NCBI RefSeq assembly: GCF_004341035.1 | Contig: NZ_SLXK01000018.1 | Coordinates: forward strand, 16,437 to 80,436 | Origin: Scopulibacillus darangshiensis | GTDB taxonomy: Bacteria; Bacillota; Bacilli; Bacillales; Sporolactobacillaceae | DNA: 64,000 nt | Direction of reading: 5' to 3' | In this document: positions 10,101 through 18,830 of the stretch, in pieces | Position numbering within the stretch: the stretch's first letter is position 1 | How the letters are laid out: the number at the start of each line of letters is the position of its first letter | Program-made: the position numbers and the translations under genes | Notes under the pieces: generated by a model | The model's database searches: none | Told to the model about the DNA's origin: nothing | What the model saw: only the letters and a program-made list of their open reading frames with translations

Positions 10101-10808
10101 TATCTTTTCAGGTTGTAATTGCCATGTATGAAGAGCATTGTTGACCTGTTCTTTGAAGGCGGCAAATGACAGCTCCTGATCATTGTGTTTGTCAATCTGA
10201 TTGACCACAAGATAGAAAGGTTTGCCAAGCTTAGTCAGCCGCTCCATGAACTGAAAATTCACTGTCGATTGAACGTGGTTATAGTCTGTCACATATATAA
10301 CATAATCGGCAAGATGCAAAGCATCTGCTGTTGCCCTTTGATGGGCATCGTCCGTTGAATCAACACCTGGTGTATCAATCAACTCAACCGATTCTGGCAG
10401 TCGTTCCCCAACATGAATATCTATGGCTGTGACACCGGCGGTATCCTTACAAAAGGTTTGGATGTCATCTATATCGTAGGGGGCTGGAAAAAGGACAGTC
10501 TGACCATCAGATGTGTAAACCTTGGCCTTGGGTTCGCCGTGCATTAACCTTACAAGGTTTCCACTAGTTGGAATTGGGCTTGAAGGCAGGACCGCTTCCT
10601 CTATTAACCGGTTGAGTAAACTCGATTTTCCAGCTGAGAAGTGGCCGCAAAAACTAATTGACAAACGGCCCGATTGATTTTTTTTATATAAATCCCGAAG
10701 TTTGTTGGCGTGATACAAATCGCCGTTCTTTTTCATTGTTGCATATAAATTCGCAAGCCGCTTAGTCATGTTTCCGCGTTTGCTGATGTCTTGGTCTATA
10801 AGTTGCAC
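7122..10808 (-). CDS. dynA: Tandem dynamin-like GTPase, DynA type
   Basis: This large membrane-remodelling GTPase (1228 residues) consists of two fused dynamin-like halves, as in B. subtilis DynA (1193 residues), which tethers and fuses membranes and protects against phage and pore-forming stress. The first P-loop, GHFSAGKSS, is at 55-63 with DTPGVDST downstream; the second, GAFSAGKTS, is near 645 with DTPGADS. Helical and coiled stalk regions with charged linkers follow each GTPase domain. The start is a GTG at 10808 with AGGTGAG 5 bases upstream. An EamA-family transporter gene lies just upstream on the same strand, 24 bases away. Confidence 0.93.
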   Translation of the reverse strand: MQLIDQDISKRGNMTKRLANLYATMKKNGDLYHANKLRDLYKKNQSGRLSISFCGHFSAGKSSLLNRLIEEAVLPSSPIPTSGNLVRLMHGEPKAKVYTSDGQTVLFPAPYDIDDIQTFCKDTAGVTAIDIHVGERLPESVELIDTPGVDSTDDAHQRATADALHLADYVIYVTDYNHVQSTVNFQFMERLTKLGKPFYLVVNQIDKHNDQELSFAAFKEQVNNALHTWQLQPEKIFYVSLRNDQLNINEFDQLLVSLQKLLGGCVHPSEAGTQKTLSDIIEEHEGWLRERLESDLHGFNMTELPDRSLLHDIEGDLAYLKDTLLAFDQSEKAWLEATSEQIKKTIRSAILMPYETREHAKRYLESCQNNFKTGLFSSKKKIEKEQSLRLNLFHEDIVKRAQTMEWNVRDVLVKACKEIPELNESDYAEAYGLALDIKPEELTALVQSGAETTGQYVLKYADNVSDYLKKRMAKQVTAFLESLSAKVKAVFVSKKADIKGQYDHKAYQADQLKQVFDLELYYQERIAEAHLLLESDVWDPEYTEEAVLLIEKDIETDQKERQTISIKESRLLTRKTKQKEHDTNGQEAVQTHTEPDRQSHSEKQSWSDILENAADMIDKLHGFSDTALQLKRRARRMTNNAFTIALFGAFSAGKTSFANALLGDKVLPVSPNPTTAVINKIMPAEPNHPHGSVEVKVKPAKDLLNDVNYSLSFFEMKADGLDEVTSVVEKLAAKKGTPQEKLHKTFLTAVVNGLSYFNDCLGTTLEMDLSQAHDAIANEEKSCFIESVTTYYDCPFTKTGVILVDTPGADSINARHTDVAFDYIKNADAILFVTYFNHAFSRADKEFLLQLGRVKDSFAMDKMFFIVNAIDLATTTSEKQQVIDYVENNLVTFGIRKPRLYGISSLLALENQTQGKKADEDVSGMAAFMKDWTHFSVYDLLYQTAKIGFSDIQKTLNQTSRMIENMQLNEDEKKQRKDELAASFVNIKEAAASEKPDLKITAITQQIDELFYYVKKRVIQRYSDEFATFFNPALFQDKGQSFNKILSRSLNECISFLSFDIDQELRATFLRIEAFIKIQYQAHTNEINNLISGLFPEWADKEQDVIKMDSADITSHLESIDTDQMKSVFKHFKSPKQFFEKRGNALMKEDLKDHLDEPISRILEINKKTAENHYSLLYKNIHKAITDNLIEECQHDIGHQIDVLTAKDYDIKTLTAVNSELKILLENT

Positions 10809-10832
10809 CGTTTCTCACCTTGCCTTTATGTG

Positions 10833-11744
10833 TTATAGATGGTCGGTAAAAGGTTGTTTTCGAGCTTTCTTTACCGGCCATTCTGATAGTACCATACCTA
10901 ATAATATAAGAAGACACCCGATTATGCCACCATACGTCAAATAGTCATGCTGCCAAACAGCCGAAGTGACTGCGGCAAAAACCGGTTCCATAATGAAAAT
11001 GAGCCCCACATGTGTCGGGGATGTAAACCGCTGCATCACTGTCTGCAGGATAAAGGCAACGGATGTGGCCAGAACAGCGGTTACCAATAAAGAAAATAAT
11101 GTATCAGATCGAAATAAAGAAGAAAAGTCAAACAGTTTACCGGTGCCATCTGCCACTATGCCGCAGACGAAGCTTAGGACGGCAACCGTTGCCAATTGAA
11201 TAATAGTCAGGGAAAGGCTTGAATAATGGTGTGTCACTTTCGCTGTAAAAATGATGTGTAAAGCAAACATAACGGCACAAAACAGCACGATGCCATCACC
11301 ATAATTAAAGGCAACAGGACCTGACATCGTTAAATAATAGAGGCCAGCGGCTGCAATAAGAACGCCGACCATCGCTTTGGCAGCCGGCAGCTTTTTTAGT
11401 ATAACGGCGGAAAAGATCGGAACGAGGACGACACTCATCCCAGTTATAAAAGCGGCTTTAGATGAAGATGTGTAAAGCAAGCCAACGGTTTGGGCAATAT
11501 AGCCGGTAAAAAGAAAGCACCCTAAGAGCACCCCGGCTAAGATTCCTCGCAGTTCTATCCGTTTGCGGTTTTTTACAAACACGGCCTTCCAAATCAATAG
11601 ACACAGGCTTGCAAGAAGAAAGCGCCAAGCGTTAAAAGTTAAAGGTGTAACGGTCGAAATCGCGTGTTGAACGACAACGAACGTACTTCCCCAGATTAAG
11701 GCAACAAATACTAGTGACAGGTCAGCACCCAGAGATTTTTTCAT
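10833..11744 (-). CDS. EamA (DMT) family transporter
   Basis: This 303-residue protein has ten hydrophobic segments arranged as two EamA repeats. The first begins with the family-typical ALIWGSTFVVVQ near residue 14, and the second carries PTHVGLIFIMEPVFAA near residue 240. Such proteins move amino acids, purines or other metabolites across the membrane, mostly outward. The start is the ATG at 11744 with GAGGG upstream. The substrate is unknown. Confidence 0.87.
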   Translation of the reverse strand: MKKSLGADLSLVFVALIWGSTFVVVQHAISTVTPLTFNAWRFLLASLCLLIWKAVFVKNRKRIELRGILAGVLLGCFLFTGYIAQTVGLLYTSSSKAAFITGMSVVLVPIFSAVILKKLPAAKAMVGVLIAAAGLYYLTMSGPVAFNYGDGIVLFCAVMFALHIIFTAKVTHHYSSLSLTIIQLATVAVLSFVCGIVADGTGKLFDFSSLFRSDTLFSLLVTAVLATSVAFILQTVMQRFTSPTHVGLIFIMEPVFAAVTSAVWQHDYLTYGGIIGCLLILLGMVLSEWPVKKARKQPFTDHL

Positions 11745-11764
11745 TATTCTACCCTCGCCTTAAA

Positions 11765-12166
11765 TTACTTATGATCTTTCTGCATATAGATGGCTTTTCT
11801 AGCTAATATATCAGCGTTTTTATTTTGTTTATCAGGGATCCATTTAAGAAAAAATAACTGGAACTTGTCAATGAGTTTGAGCGCATTGTTTAAATCTTGT
11901 TGAAACGCGCTGTTTTTTACAAATGCTTTTTCAACTGCACGGTCAATAAGCTGTGAATCCGTACGGAATGAGACACTCAAGTAGTCTTTTTCTATGCAAA
12001 GCTCCAATGCATATAGAAACGCCTTGAATTCAGCTTCATGATTCGTAAGGATACCAAGGGGCAGTGAATGCCGTTCCTCCTGGCCGGAATCACGCTTTAT
12101 ATAGACACCAGCTCCTGAGTAACCGGGATTGCCGGCACTCGCCCCGTCAAAATAGACCTTGATCAA
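11765..12166 (-). CDS. Ribonuclease HI family protein (YpdQ-like)
   Basis: The RNase H fold cleaves RNA in RNA/DNA hybrids. About 133 residues carry the expected acidic residues: Asp in YFDGASAGNPG near the N-terminus, Glu in NHEAEF, Asp in FRTDSQL and Asp in NKNADILA. No HBD or other extra domain is present. The start is set to the TTG at 12166 because GGAGGG lies 6 bases upstream; the longer open frame to 12205 has no ribosome site. The length then equals that of B. subtilis YpdQ. Activity is inferred, as some Bacillus relatives are inactive or weak. Confidence 0.82.
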   Translation of the reverse strand: MIKVYFDGASAGNPGYSGAGVYIKRDSGQEERHSLPLGILTNHEAEFKAFLYALELCIEKDYLSVSFRTDSQLIDRAVEKAFVKNSAFQQDLNNALKLIDKFQLFFLKWIPDKQNKNADILARKAIYMQKDHK

Positions 12167-12342
12167 ATGTATCCCTCCAGAAAAACAGCTAATGTAAGCA
12201 TACAATAAACCGTCTATTGAAGAAAAGAAAAGCTTATTGATTTAATAACCCTTTTCGTGAGGGGTTGAATCATTTATGTTAAAATTGTTTTGAAATAACA
12301 TTCAATTATATGATCTCAGATACTTATATTGGGGGAGACAAT

Positions 12343-14028
12343 ATGGCAGTTATGAAAGTAAAAACAGATATTGAAATTGCCCAACAGACAGAGTTGAAGC
12401 CCATCCATGTTATTGCGACAAAATTAGGATTAAAAGAATCAGACTGGGAACCTTATGGCAGGTACAAGGCAAAGGTTTCGGCGCATACCTTAAAGAAACT
12501 GCAAGATCACGCCGACGGCAAGGTTATTTTGGTAACGTCAATTAATCCAACACCTGCTGGTGAAGGGAAATCAACGGTAACCGTTGGATTAGGGCAAGCT
12601 TTGAATCGAATTGGCAAAAAAGCAATTATTGCCTTAAGGGAGCCATCGCTTGGGCCAAGCATGGGGATGAAAGGCGGAGCCGCGGGAGGCGGCTATTCAC
12701 AAGTGGTCCCCATGGAGGATATAAATTTGCATTTCACAGGGGACTTGCACGCGATTACGACGGCAAATAATGCCCTGGCGGCCCTTATTGACAACCATAT
12801 TCACCAAGGAAACAGCCTAAATATTGATCCGCGACGCATTGTATGGAAGCGCGTTATTGATATGAATGACAGAGCATTAAGGCATGTGGTTGTCGGTTTA
12901 GGCGGACAGGCAAACGGGGTACCGAGAGAAGGTGGCTTCGATATCACTGTTGCTTCTGAGGTTATGGCGATTCTTTGCCTTTCAAATGACATCGAGGATT
13001 TGAAAAAGCGATTCAGTAAGATGGTCGTTGCTTATAACTATAATAAGGAACCTGTCACAGTCCGAGACCTTGGGGCAGAAGGCGCTTTAACCCTTTTAAT
13101 GAAGGATGCCATCCATCCCAATCTCGTCCAAACCATTGAAAACACCCCCGCGTTTGTCCATGGCGGACCATTTGCCAATATTGCCCATGGTTGTAATAGT
13201 GTGATTGCTACGAAGCTTGCCAGTAAACTGGGTGATTATGTTGTGACGGAAGCCGGTTTCGGTGCTGACCTTGGTGCGGAGAAATTTTTGAATATCAAAA
13301 CCAGAGCCGGAAACATTGACCCAAGTGCGGTTGTCATTGTTGTTACAGTAAGGGCGCTTAAAATGCATGGCGGACTTTCAAGGGATAATTTAAAGAAAGA
13401 AGACCTTGCAGCATTAAAACGCGGTATGTCTAATGTTGAAAAGCATGTTGAAACGATAAAAGCCTTTGGCCTGCCATACACCGTTGCCATTAACCATTTC
13501 ATATCTGATACTGATGCCGAAGTGGATTTTATCAAGGGGTGGTGTGCCGATAAAGGCCATCCAGCTGAAGTCGCTAAGGTTTGGGAAGACGGCGGTGCAG
13601 GCGGTGAAGCATTAGCTCACAAGGTGGTTAGCGTTATTGAAGAGGGGCAGAAGCATTTTAAACCATTGTATGAGTTAGAAGCTACAATAGAGGAGAAAAT
13701 TAATGCTATTGTGACCAAAGTCTATGGCGGAAAAGGTGTGTTCTTTTCTGAAAAGGCTAAAAAGCAATTAGCAACGTTCAAACAACATGGGTGGGGGCAT
13801 CTGCCAGTCTGTATGGCAAAAACACAGTATTCCTTGTCTGATAATCCGGCATTGATCGGAAGGCCTAATGATTTTCATATCCAAGTGAGAGAGCTAAAAG
13901 CCTCCATTGGCGCCGGCTTTATCGTTGCCATAACCGGTAATGTCATGACGATGCCTGGGTTGCCTAAGCGTCCTGCAGCACATAATATGGATGTAGATCC
14001 TAACGGTAAGGCTACGGGATTATTTTAG
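12343..14028 (+). CDS. fhs: Formate--tetrahydrofolate ligase
   Basis: This enzyme makes 10-formyl-tetrahydrofolate from formate, ATP and tetrahydrofolate, feeding purine and formyl-Met synthesis. About 561 residues carry the P-loop-like [11 protein letters not shown] at 68-78 and [14 protein letters not shown] near residue 105, both typical of the family. The ATG at 12343 is preferred because GGGGGAG precedes it by 5 bases and the start [12 protein letters not shown] matches the family length. It forms a functional theme with thyA/dfrA further downstream in folate metabolism. Confidence 0.96.
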   Translation: MAVMKVKTDIEIAQQTELKPIHVIATKLGLKESDWEPYGRYKAKVSAHTLKKLQDHADGKVILVTSINPTPAGEGKSTVTVGLGQALNRIGKKAIIALREPSLGPSMGMKGGAAGGGYSQVVPMEDINLHFTGDLHAITTANNALAALIDNHIHQGNSLNIDPRRIVWKRVIDMNDRALRHVVVGLGGQANGVPREGGFDITVASEVMAILCLSNDIEDLKKRFSKMVVAYNYNKEPVTVRDLGAEGALTLLMKDAIHPNLVQTIENTPAFVHGGPFANIAHGCNSVIATKLASKLGDYVVTEAGFGADLGAEKFLNIKTRAGNIDPSAVVIVVTVRALKMHGGLSRDNLKKEDLAALKRGMSNVEKHVETIKAFGLPYTVAINHFISDTDAEVDFIKGWCADKGHPAEVAKVWEDGGAGGEALAHKVVSVIEEGQKHFKPLYELEATIEEKINAIVTKVYGGKGVFFSEKAKKQLATFKQHGWGHLPVCMAKTQYSLSDNPALIGRPNDFHIQVRELKASIGAGFIVAITGNVMTMPGLPKRPAAHNMDVDPNGKATGLF

Positions 14029-14134
14029 GGGAGCACCCGAAACGAAACATTTGCTTGAAAAGAAAGGGACGTGTTACTTTATATTTAATGAAAACCGTTC
14101 TAGATATTTGTACTTAGCCGAAAGGATGATTTGC

Positions 14135-14578
14135 ATGTCAATGGCGTATGAAGAATATATGAAGCAAGTAGCGAAGCCGATGAGGGAGGAGCTGACTTCC
14201 GCAGGATTTTCAGAGCTTTTGACACCTGAAGATGTCGATGCTTATATGGAAAAAGCTGAAGGAACGACATTAGTGGTTGTGAATTCAGTTTGCGGCTGTG
14301 CGGCTGGACTCGCGCGCCCTGCCGTTAATGAATCACTAAAAGGTGACGTAATACCCGATCACCTGGTCACCGTTTTTGCTGGCCAGGATCGGGAAGCAAC
14401 GGCTGCAATGAGGGATTATTTTAAAGGCTATGAACCATCATCACCATCAATCGCACTGTTAAGTGGTAAGGATGTTGTTCATTTTATTCCTAGAGAAGAC
14501 ATTGAAGATGAGGATCTTGAAAACATCGCCCGCGCCTTGAAGGCAGCGTACAACAGCCATTGTAAAAACCAAGCGTAA
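14135..14578 (+). CDS. brxA: Bacilliredoxin BrxA (YphP family)
   Basis: This protein removes bacillithiol from S-bacillithiolated proteins after oxidative stress. About 147 residues start at MSMAYEEYMKQ. The active-site CGC motif is at 53-55 in VVVNSVCGCAAGLARPA, which is characteristic of BrxA/YphP. The ATG at 14135 is chosen because it follows AAAGGAT at suitable spacing and matches the length of the B. subtilis protein. It implies that the organism uses bacillithiol. The stop codon lies in the loop of its terminator. Confidence 0.92.
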   Translation: MSMAYEEYMKQVAKPMREELTSAGFSELLTPEDVDAYMEKAEGTTLVVVNSVCGCAAGLARPAVNESLKGDVIPDHLVTVFAGQDREATAAMRDYFKGYEPSSPSIALLSGKDVVHFIPREDIEDEDLENIARALKAAYNSHCKNQA

Positions 14579-14591
14579 CTGCTTGGTTTTT
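14564..14591 (+). terminator. Intrinsic terminator of brxA
   Basis: A perfect 11-bp stem AAAAACCAAGC/GCTTGGTTTTT overlaps the end of the coding region. The stop codon falls in the 6-base loop. Confidence 0.85.
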
Positions 14592-14759
14592 TCCATTATC
14601 GGGCATTGAAGAGGAATTATACGTTTTGGAAAAACGTTAAGATTCACCACTTGAACCTTTTAAATTCCCGAGTATAATAATTAATGTGCATTTGTATGCG
14701 TTATTTGGTATGATAGAAAATGTTTGATTTTATGGGAATTTAGAAGGTGGTGCGAAATA

Positions 14760-15686
14760 ATGACTGAACATAAACCTTATCGTATATTGCTTTATTATAA
14801 ATATGTCAAAATTGATGAGCCAGAGACATTTGCTGCCGCACATCTTGATTTTTGCAAAGCGCTCGGTGTTAAGGGCCGGATTCTCGTAGCTTCTGAAGGA
14901 ATTAACGGGACGCTGTCGGGGACGGTTGAACAGACGCAAAAATATATGGATACGCTTAAAAGTGATCCAAGATTCAGTGATACGGTATTTAAAATTGATG
15001 AAGCTGATCAGCATGCATTTAAGAAAATTTTTGTCAGACCAAGAAAAGAGATTGTTTCCCTTAATTTGGATAATGATGTAAATCCCAATGATTTGACAGG
15101 GAAGCATCTCTCGCCAAAGGAATTTTATGATGATCTCCAAAAAGAGGATGTCATCGTTATTGATGCCAGAAATGATTACGAGCATCAGATCGGGCATTTT
15201 AGAAATGCGATTCTCCCCGATGTTGAGGCTTTCCGTGATCTCCCGAAATGGATCAAGGAAAATTTAAGTGAACATAAGGATAAGAAAGTCTTGACATATT
15301 GTACTGGCGGCATTCGCTGTGAAAAGTTCACTGGTTATCTGATTCAAGAAGGTTTTCAAGATGTCAATCAGCTGCATGGCGGTATTGTTGAATATGGGAA
15401 AGACCCTGAAGTACAAGGCCGGCTTTATGATGGCAAATGCTATGTCTTTGATGAAAGAATATCTGTTCCGATCAATAGAACAGAGGAAGACAAGGTGATC
15501 AGCCATTGTTATTATTGCGGTAGAGTAGAGGACAGACTCGTGAATTGTGCCAATCCTGAATGCAATCGCCAGCACGTATGTTGCCATGATTGTGAGGAGA
15601 TTTATCATCGCTCATGTTCCAAAGAATGCCGTGAGCATCCTAGAAACCGCTTTGAGAAAGAAAAGAAGATGGCTATCGAAAGTTAA
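14760..15686 (+). CDS. trhO: tRNA uridine-5-oxyacetic-type hydroxylase TrhO (rhodanese family)
   Basis: This oxygen-dependent enzyme hydroxylates wobble U34 of tRNA (TrhO/YceA family; B. subtilis YbfQ). The N-terminal acylphosphatase-like domain carries [16 protein letters not shown]. The central rhodanese domain has CTGGIRCEK, with the catalytic Cys near residue 181. After residue 240 a cluster of about ten cysteines (CYYC, CANPEC, CCHDC, CSKEC) forms a probable zinc-binding tail. The ATG at 14760 is preferred, with GAAGGTGGTG upstream; 308 residues result. Confidence 0.9.
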   Translation: MTEHKPYRILLYYKYVKIDEPETFAAAHLDFCKALGVKGRILVASEGINGTLSGTVEQTQKYMDTLKSDPRFSDTVFKIDEADQHAFKKIFVRPRKEIVSLNLDNDVNPNDLTGKHLSPKEFYDDLQKEDVIVIDARNDYEHQIGHFRNAILPDVEAFRDLPKWIKENLSEHKDKKVLTYCTGGIRCEKFTGYLIQEGFQDVNQLHGGIVEYGKDPEVQGRLYDGKCYVFDERISVPINRTEEDKVISHCYYCGRVEDRLVNCANPECNRQHVCCHDCEEIYHRSCSKECREHPRNRFEKEKKMAIES

Positions 15687-15756
15687 TAACTTTATGTGAA
15701 GGGGAGACAGTTGTCTCCTCTTTAAATTACATAATGTAAATAAAGGAGGATGCAGG

Positions 15757-16926
15757 TTGTTTGATAAAGATCATGTTTTTATAAAAACGGCACGCCAAAA
15801 AGAATTATATGAACTTGCCCGTTCACACGCTGAAGACTTTTCAAGGCGTGCGGATCATTATGATGAAACAGGTGACTTCCCCTTTGAAAACTTTGAAGCA
15901 TTAAAGGCATCCGGTTACACGGGATTAACCGCATCTGAGGAATATGGCGGCAAGAATATATCACTATACGAACTCGTGCTAATCCAAGAGGCCCTCGCTC
16001 AAGGGGATGGACCGACGACATTAGGAATAGGCTGGCACCTTGGTATTATGATGGACTTATCCTTACGCAGGGAGTGGGATGAGGAAACATTTAAGGCTCT
16101 ATGCCGCCGTGTGATTAATGACAAGCACATTGTAAATCGGGCTGCGACCGAACAGGGGACCGGCAGTCCGACGAGAGGCGGCAAGCCGGCCACTGAGGCA
16201 GGCAAAGAACATGATGGGTGGCGCGTTACCGGGCACAAAACGTTTACGACATTGGCACCTGTTGCGGATGAGTTTATCGTCACTGCCAGTATGAAAGACA
16301 GTGACGATGTCGGCGGCTTCCTAGTTAACCGTCATCTCGATGGTGTCAGCTTTGAAGAAACATGGGACACATTGGGCATGCGGGCGACACGCAGTGATGA
16401 TTTGTTCTTAAAAAATGTTAAGATTCCACCAGACGCTTTTGTTGAAAGGATCGGCTGGCAGGACAAAAATCATTTGCCGCCAGGCTGGCTTTTGCATATT
16501 CCTGCTTGCTATATTGGGATTGCCCTGGCAGCCCGGCGTGATGTGATTGATTTCGCAGCCAATTATCAGCCAAATAGCCTTGATCATCCGATAAAAGATC
16601 TTCAGCATGTTCAGCAGAAAATCGGTGCAATTGAGCTTGAGCTTATGAAAGCCCGTTATATGATGTATGGTGTTGCGGAACAATGGGATCGTGATCCGGA
16701 AAGGCGTCCGCATCTTGGGCCGGAACTTTCTGCGGTTAAATACACTGCTACGAACGCGGCGGTTAAAGCGGTTGACCTTGCGATGAGAGTGGTCGGAGGC
16801 ACAAGTATTTTTCGGTCAAAACCGTTTGAACGGTATTATCGAGATGTCCGCGCCGGCATTCACAACCCGCCGAGCGACGATGCTGTGCTTAGTATTTTAG
16901 GAAAACGTGGCTTTCAGGAATCTTAA
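15757..16926 (+). CDS. Acyl-CoA dehydrogenase family protein (YdbM-like)
   Basis: This 389-residue FAD flavoenzyme has the acyl-CoA dehydrogenase layout: an N-terminal helical domain (about 1-120), a middle beta domain containing AATEQGTGSPTRGG and GHKTFTTLAPVAD, and a C-terminal helical domain ending in RVVGGTSIFRSKPFERYYRDVRAG. It probably oxidises an acyl-CoA or related substrate; B. subtilis YdbM is the closest type I recognise. The start is a TTG at 15757 with AAAGGAGGATG upstream. No fatty-acid degradation genes are adjacent, so its pathway is unclear. Confidence 0.85.
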   Translation: MFDKDHVFIKTARQKELYELARSHAEDFSRRADHYDETGDFPFENFEALKASGYTGLTASEEYGGKNISLYELVLIQEALAQGDGPTTLGIGWHLGIMMDLSLRREWDEETFKALCRRVINDKHIVNRAATEQGTGSPTRGGKPATEAGKEHDGWRVTGHKTFTTLAPVADEFIVTASMKDSDDVGGFLVNRHLDGVSFEETWDTLGMRATRSDDLFLKNVKIPPDAFVERIGWQDKNHLPPGWLLHIPACYIGIALAARRDVIDFAANYQPNSLDHPIKDLQHVQQKIGAIELELMKARYMMYGVAEQWDRDPERRPHLGPELSAVKYTATNAAVKAVDLAMRVVGGTSIFRSKPFERYYRDVRAGIHNPPSDDAVLSILGKRGFQES

Positions 16927-16930
16927 TTTC

Positions 16931-16961
16931 AAAACAGTGTGGCTTCGCACCACACTGTTTT
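16931..16961 (+). terminator. Intrinsic terminator of the acyl-CoA dehydrogenase gene
   Basis: A perfect 12-bp stem AAAACAGTGTGG/CCACACTGTTTT with a 7-base loop is followed by Ts. Repeat copy 2 begins 6 bases later. Confidence 0.88.
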
Positions 16962-16966
16962 TTCAT

Positions 16967-17162
16967 GGTTAATCAGAAAGTATATGTGCTCCTCCACTTC
17001 GCTTCGTCGCAAGGCAACGTAGACGAGGTGGCAGGCAGTAGCCTTTCTGACGCACATAAGTGCATTGGCTAAAGGCGTAACATCCTGTTACAACGCCAGT
17101 ACTAGCACGTCCTGTGCGTCGCAACTACGTCTCTGTCTTCGCCAATCGGCGAGTTTTCTTTA
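16967..17162 (+). repeat. Intergenic repeat family, copy 2 (long form)
   Basis: This is a 196-bp copy with two extra modules compared with copy 1. One is TATGTGCTCCTCCACTTCGC, leading into an imperfect ACGAGGTGG arm. The other is GTAACATCCTGTTAC flanked by GGC/GCC arms and then GCACGTCCTGTGC. It ends with GGCGAGTTTTCTTTA, but one 11-base piece of the closing hairpin (around GCCAAAGGCTC) is missing. It separates the acyl-CoA dehydrogenase gene from the convergent tgl gene, whose stop lies 15 bases beyond. Confidence 0.9.
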
Positions 17163-17177
17163 AGTTGGTTGATTCAT

Positions 17178-17843
17178 TTAATGGGATGCACCGCCGTAAT
17201 ATATGGTCCGGCTATTGCTTAACGCATAGAGATAATCAAAGTCTGGGCGGGTGGCCGTTTGCATTAAATAGGCCGATCTCTCGGCACCTGGAAAGCGATT
17301 TTTATTTAATTCTTCGATGATCCCTTCGCCGGTTAAAATACCAATTCCATGGCCAAAGTATTGGCCGTTCGGAAGTTGGACCGCGTTCTCGCCTTGCCAT
17401 TGGGGTGTTTTCGGATTGACGTCAGGATTTTTAAAATAACGTACATCACCAAGGAGCCCATTACCGGTAATGTGTTCTGTGTAAACAGGAAATTCAGGAT
17501 GCTTCTCCCAATCCCATAAATAAAGCTGGTGATACAACATATCGAAGCGTTCAGAGGATATGGTTTCAATCAGTGCTTTATATAAAACAATCATCATCGC
17601 CGTTGCGCACTCAAAGGCATATTGTTCCCCATTAACGAAGATATCACGGATCGCTTCACTTGATTTCACACCCGCCCTTAGTTTGAATCCGCCTTCACCT
17701 GTTAAGATCCAATACTTTTCATTACACCTTGAATAGTAAAAGGTAGCAAAGCCTGCCTTGCTTCGATAAAGGGCATGAGCTGCTGCAACGATATTTTGCC
17801 GCATCATGTTTTCAAAAGGTGACGCACGATCAACAACGGTCAT
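17178..17843 (-). CDS. tgl: Spore-coat protein-glutamine gamma-glutamyltransferase Tgl
   Basis: This transglutaminase cross-links coat proteins through Gln-Lys isopeptide bonds late in sporulation. It has 221 residues. The catalytic Cys79 sits in YAFECATAM (Glu78 next to it), and WQGENAV near residue 150 supplies the second conserved Glu. The core from NIVAAAHAL onward aligns with B. subtilis Tgl, but about 25-30 N-terminal residues present there are missing. The start codon overlaps the stop of the upstream gene by 4 bases, so translation is probably coupled. Confidence 0.9.
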   Translation of the reverse strand: MTVVDRASPFENMMRQNIVAAAHALYRSKAGFATFYYSRCNEKYWILTGEGGFKLRAGVKSSEAIRDIFVNGEQYAFECATAMMIVLYKALIETISSERFDMLYHQLYLWDWEKHPEFPVYTEHITGNGLLGDVRYFKNPDVNPKTPQWQGENAVQLPNGQYFGHGIGILTGEGIIEELNKNRFPGAERSAYLMQTATRPDFDYLYALSNSRTIYYGGASH

Positions 17844-18820
17844 GTTATCCCTCCTTTATCCAGAAGGGCGATGTGCTGTTCGAGCGGGCTTGCCATCCAT
17901 TCATACCACTCATTCCGATGATTTTGGCGGTAATGGGCTGAAAGTGAAGCTAATTGCTCCTTGGTACCGTCGGTAAGCTGTGAAAATTGCTGCCAACGTT
18001 CTTTTTCTTTATTAGACAAACTTTGTAAGGATTCTCCGTCTTCTAGGGAAACTGGTTTGCCGAGGTATTTAGCGGCAAGATTTACTTTATAAGGTCTAGG
18101 CATTGGTGATACATCACTTGTTTCTCCCGTGTAGACGAGGTAACGATGATTATCCTCCATCCATCCCTCAAACAGAGCAACAGCCTCCGGTTTTGTTGCG
18201 GCATGTGCCATCCCTGGAATAAAATGCAGTAATTTAGCAGCAAAAAGAACGTCATTCTGATTATTAGATAATAAATAGTTTGCTATATAAAAAAGACAGT
18301 TTGGATCAGCGTTTTCTTGCAGCGCACATAACAAGTAGTGGGATTGCTGATGTGACCGCTTGCGCCGAAAAATAAGATCAACAACGTCTTTTGCAATATT
18401 TTGTTGATAGGTTAAAAGCATTTGGATGACTGCACCATCGATCACCTTGATATAGCCATTGTTTAGCGAAGCCGCAGCACCAGTATCCAACATCCAGCGG
18501 AAGCTTGATAAAATCACATAATGTTGGTCGCTAAAATGCTTATGTTCAGCTATACCCAAATTGGTTTCATGAAGAATATTTTCAATATGATGTAATGCCA
18601 GCTGATTCCTTTCAATAAGTAGATGCTGGCATTTTTTTTCTTTAATATCCTCCCTTAAAACATACAATGTTGGGAATTCCAAGTCCCCGTCATTGATTAA
18701 TGCCAATGCGTGATGGTCATTCTCTGAATAGAGGTTGTTCCACTCTTTCTTCAGTGAAACCATGCCTTCTTTGCGACGTTCGTTCAATGGGTTTGGTTGG
18801 TTTATTTCTGAAAATGTCAT
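17840..18820 (-). CDS. Unknown protein coupled to spore transglutaminase
   Basis: The 326-residue product is not recognised. It is soluble, predicted mostly helical and rich in Leu, Ala, His and Gln, with no signal peptide, membrane segment or known catalytic motif. The central part (about 120-240) reads like stacked helices (LLTYQQNIAKDVVDLIF, HYLLCALQENADPN), suggesting a repeat-type scaffold. Start: ATG at 18820, preceded by GGAGGA that overlaps the 3' end of the HpaB gene. Its end overlaps tgl by 4 bases. Context suggests a sporulation role, possibly as partner or substrate of Tgl; this is inference. Confidence 0.6.
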   Translation of the reverse strand: MTFSEINQPNPLNERRKEGMVSLKKEWNNLYSENDHHALALINDGDLEFPTLYVLREDIKEKKCQHLLIERNQLALHHIENILHETNLGIAEHKHFSDQHYVILSSFRWMLDTGAAASLNNGYIKVIDGAVIQMLLTYQQNIAKDVVDLIFRRKRSHQQSHYLLCALQENADPNCLFYIANYLLSNNQNDVLFAAKLLHFIPGMAHAATKPEAVALFEGWMEDNHRYLVYTGETSDVSPMPRPYKVNLAAKYLGKPVSLEDGESLQSLSNKEKERWQQFSQLTDGTKEQLASLSAHYRQNHRNEWYEWMASPLEQHIALLDKGGIT

Positions 18821-18830
18821 AATACAACCC

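Noticed and set aside
12241..12262. AACCCTTTTCGTGAGGGGTT hairpin-like sequence before fhs
   Set aside because: The stem is short and imperfect and no promoter clearly precedes it, so a leader role is not supported.
14730..15197. 155-codon minus-strand frame opposite trhO
   Set aside because: Fully antisense to a well-supported gene, with low-complexity hydrophobic content from A/T-rich codons.
17114..17320. Open frame on the + strand overlapping repeat copy 2 and the tgl 3' end
   Set aside because: It lies in the repeat and antisense to tgl, has no ribosome site and a composition unlike real genes here.
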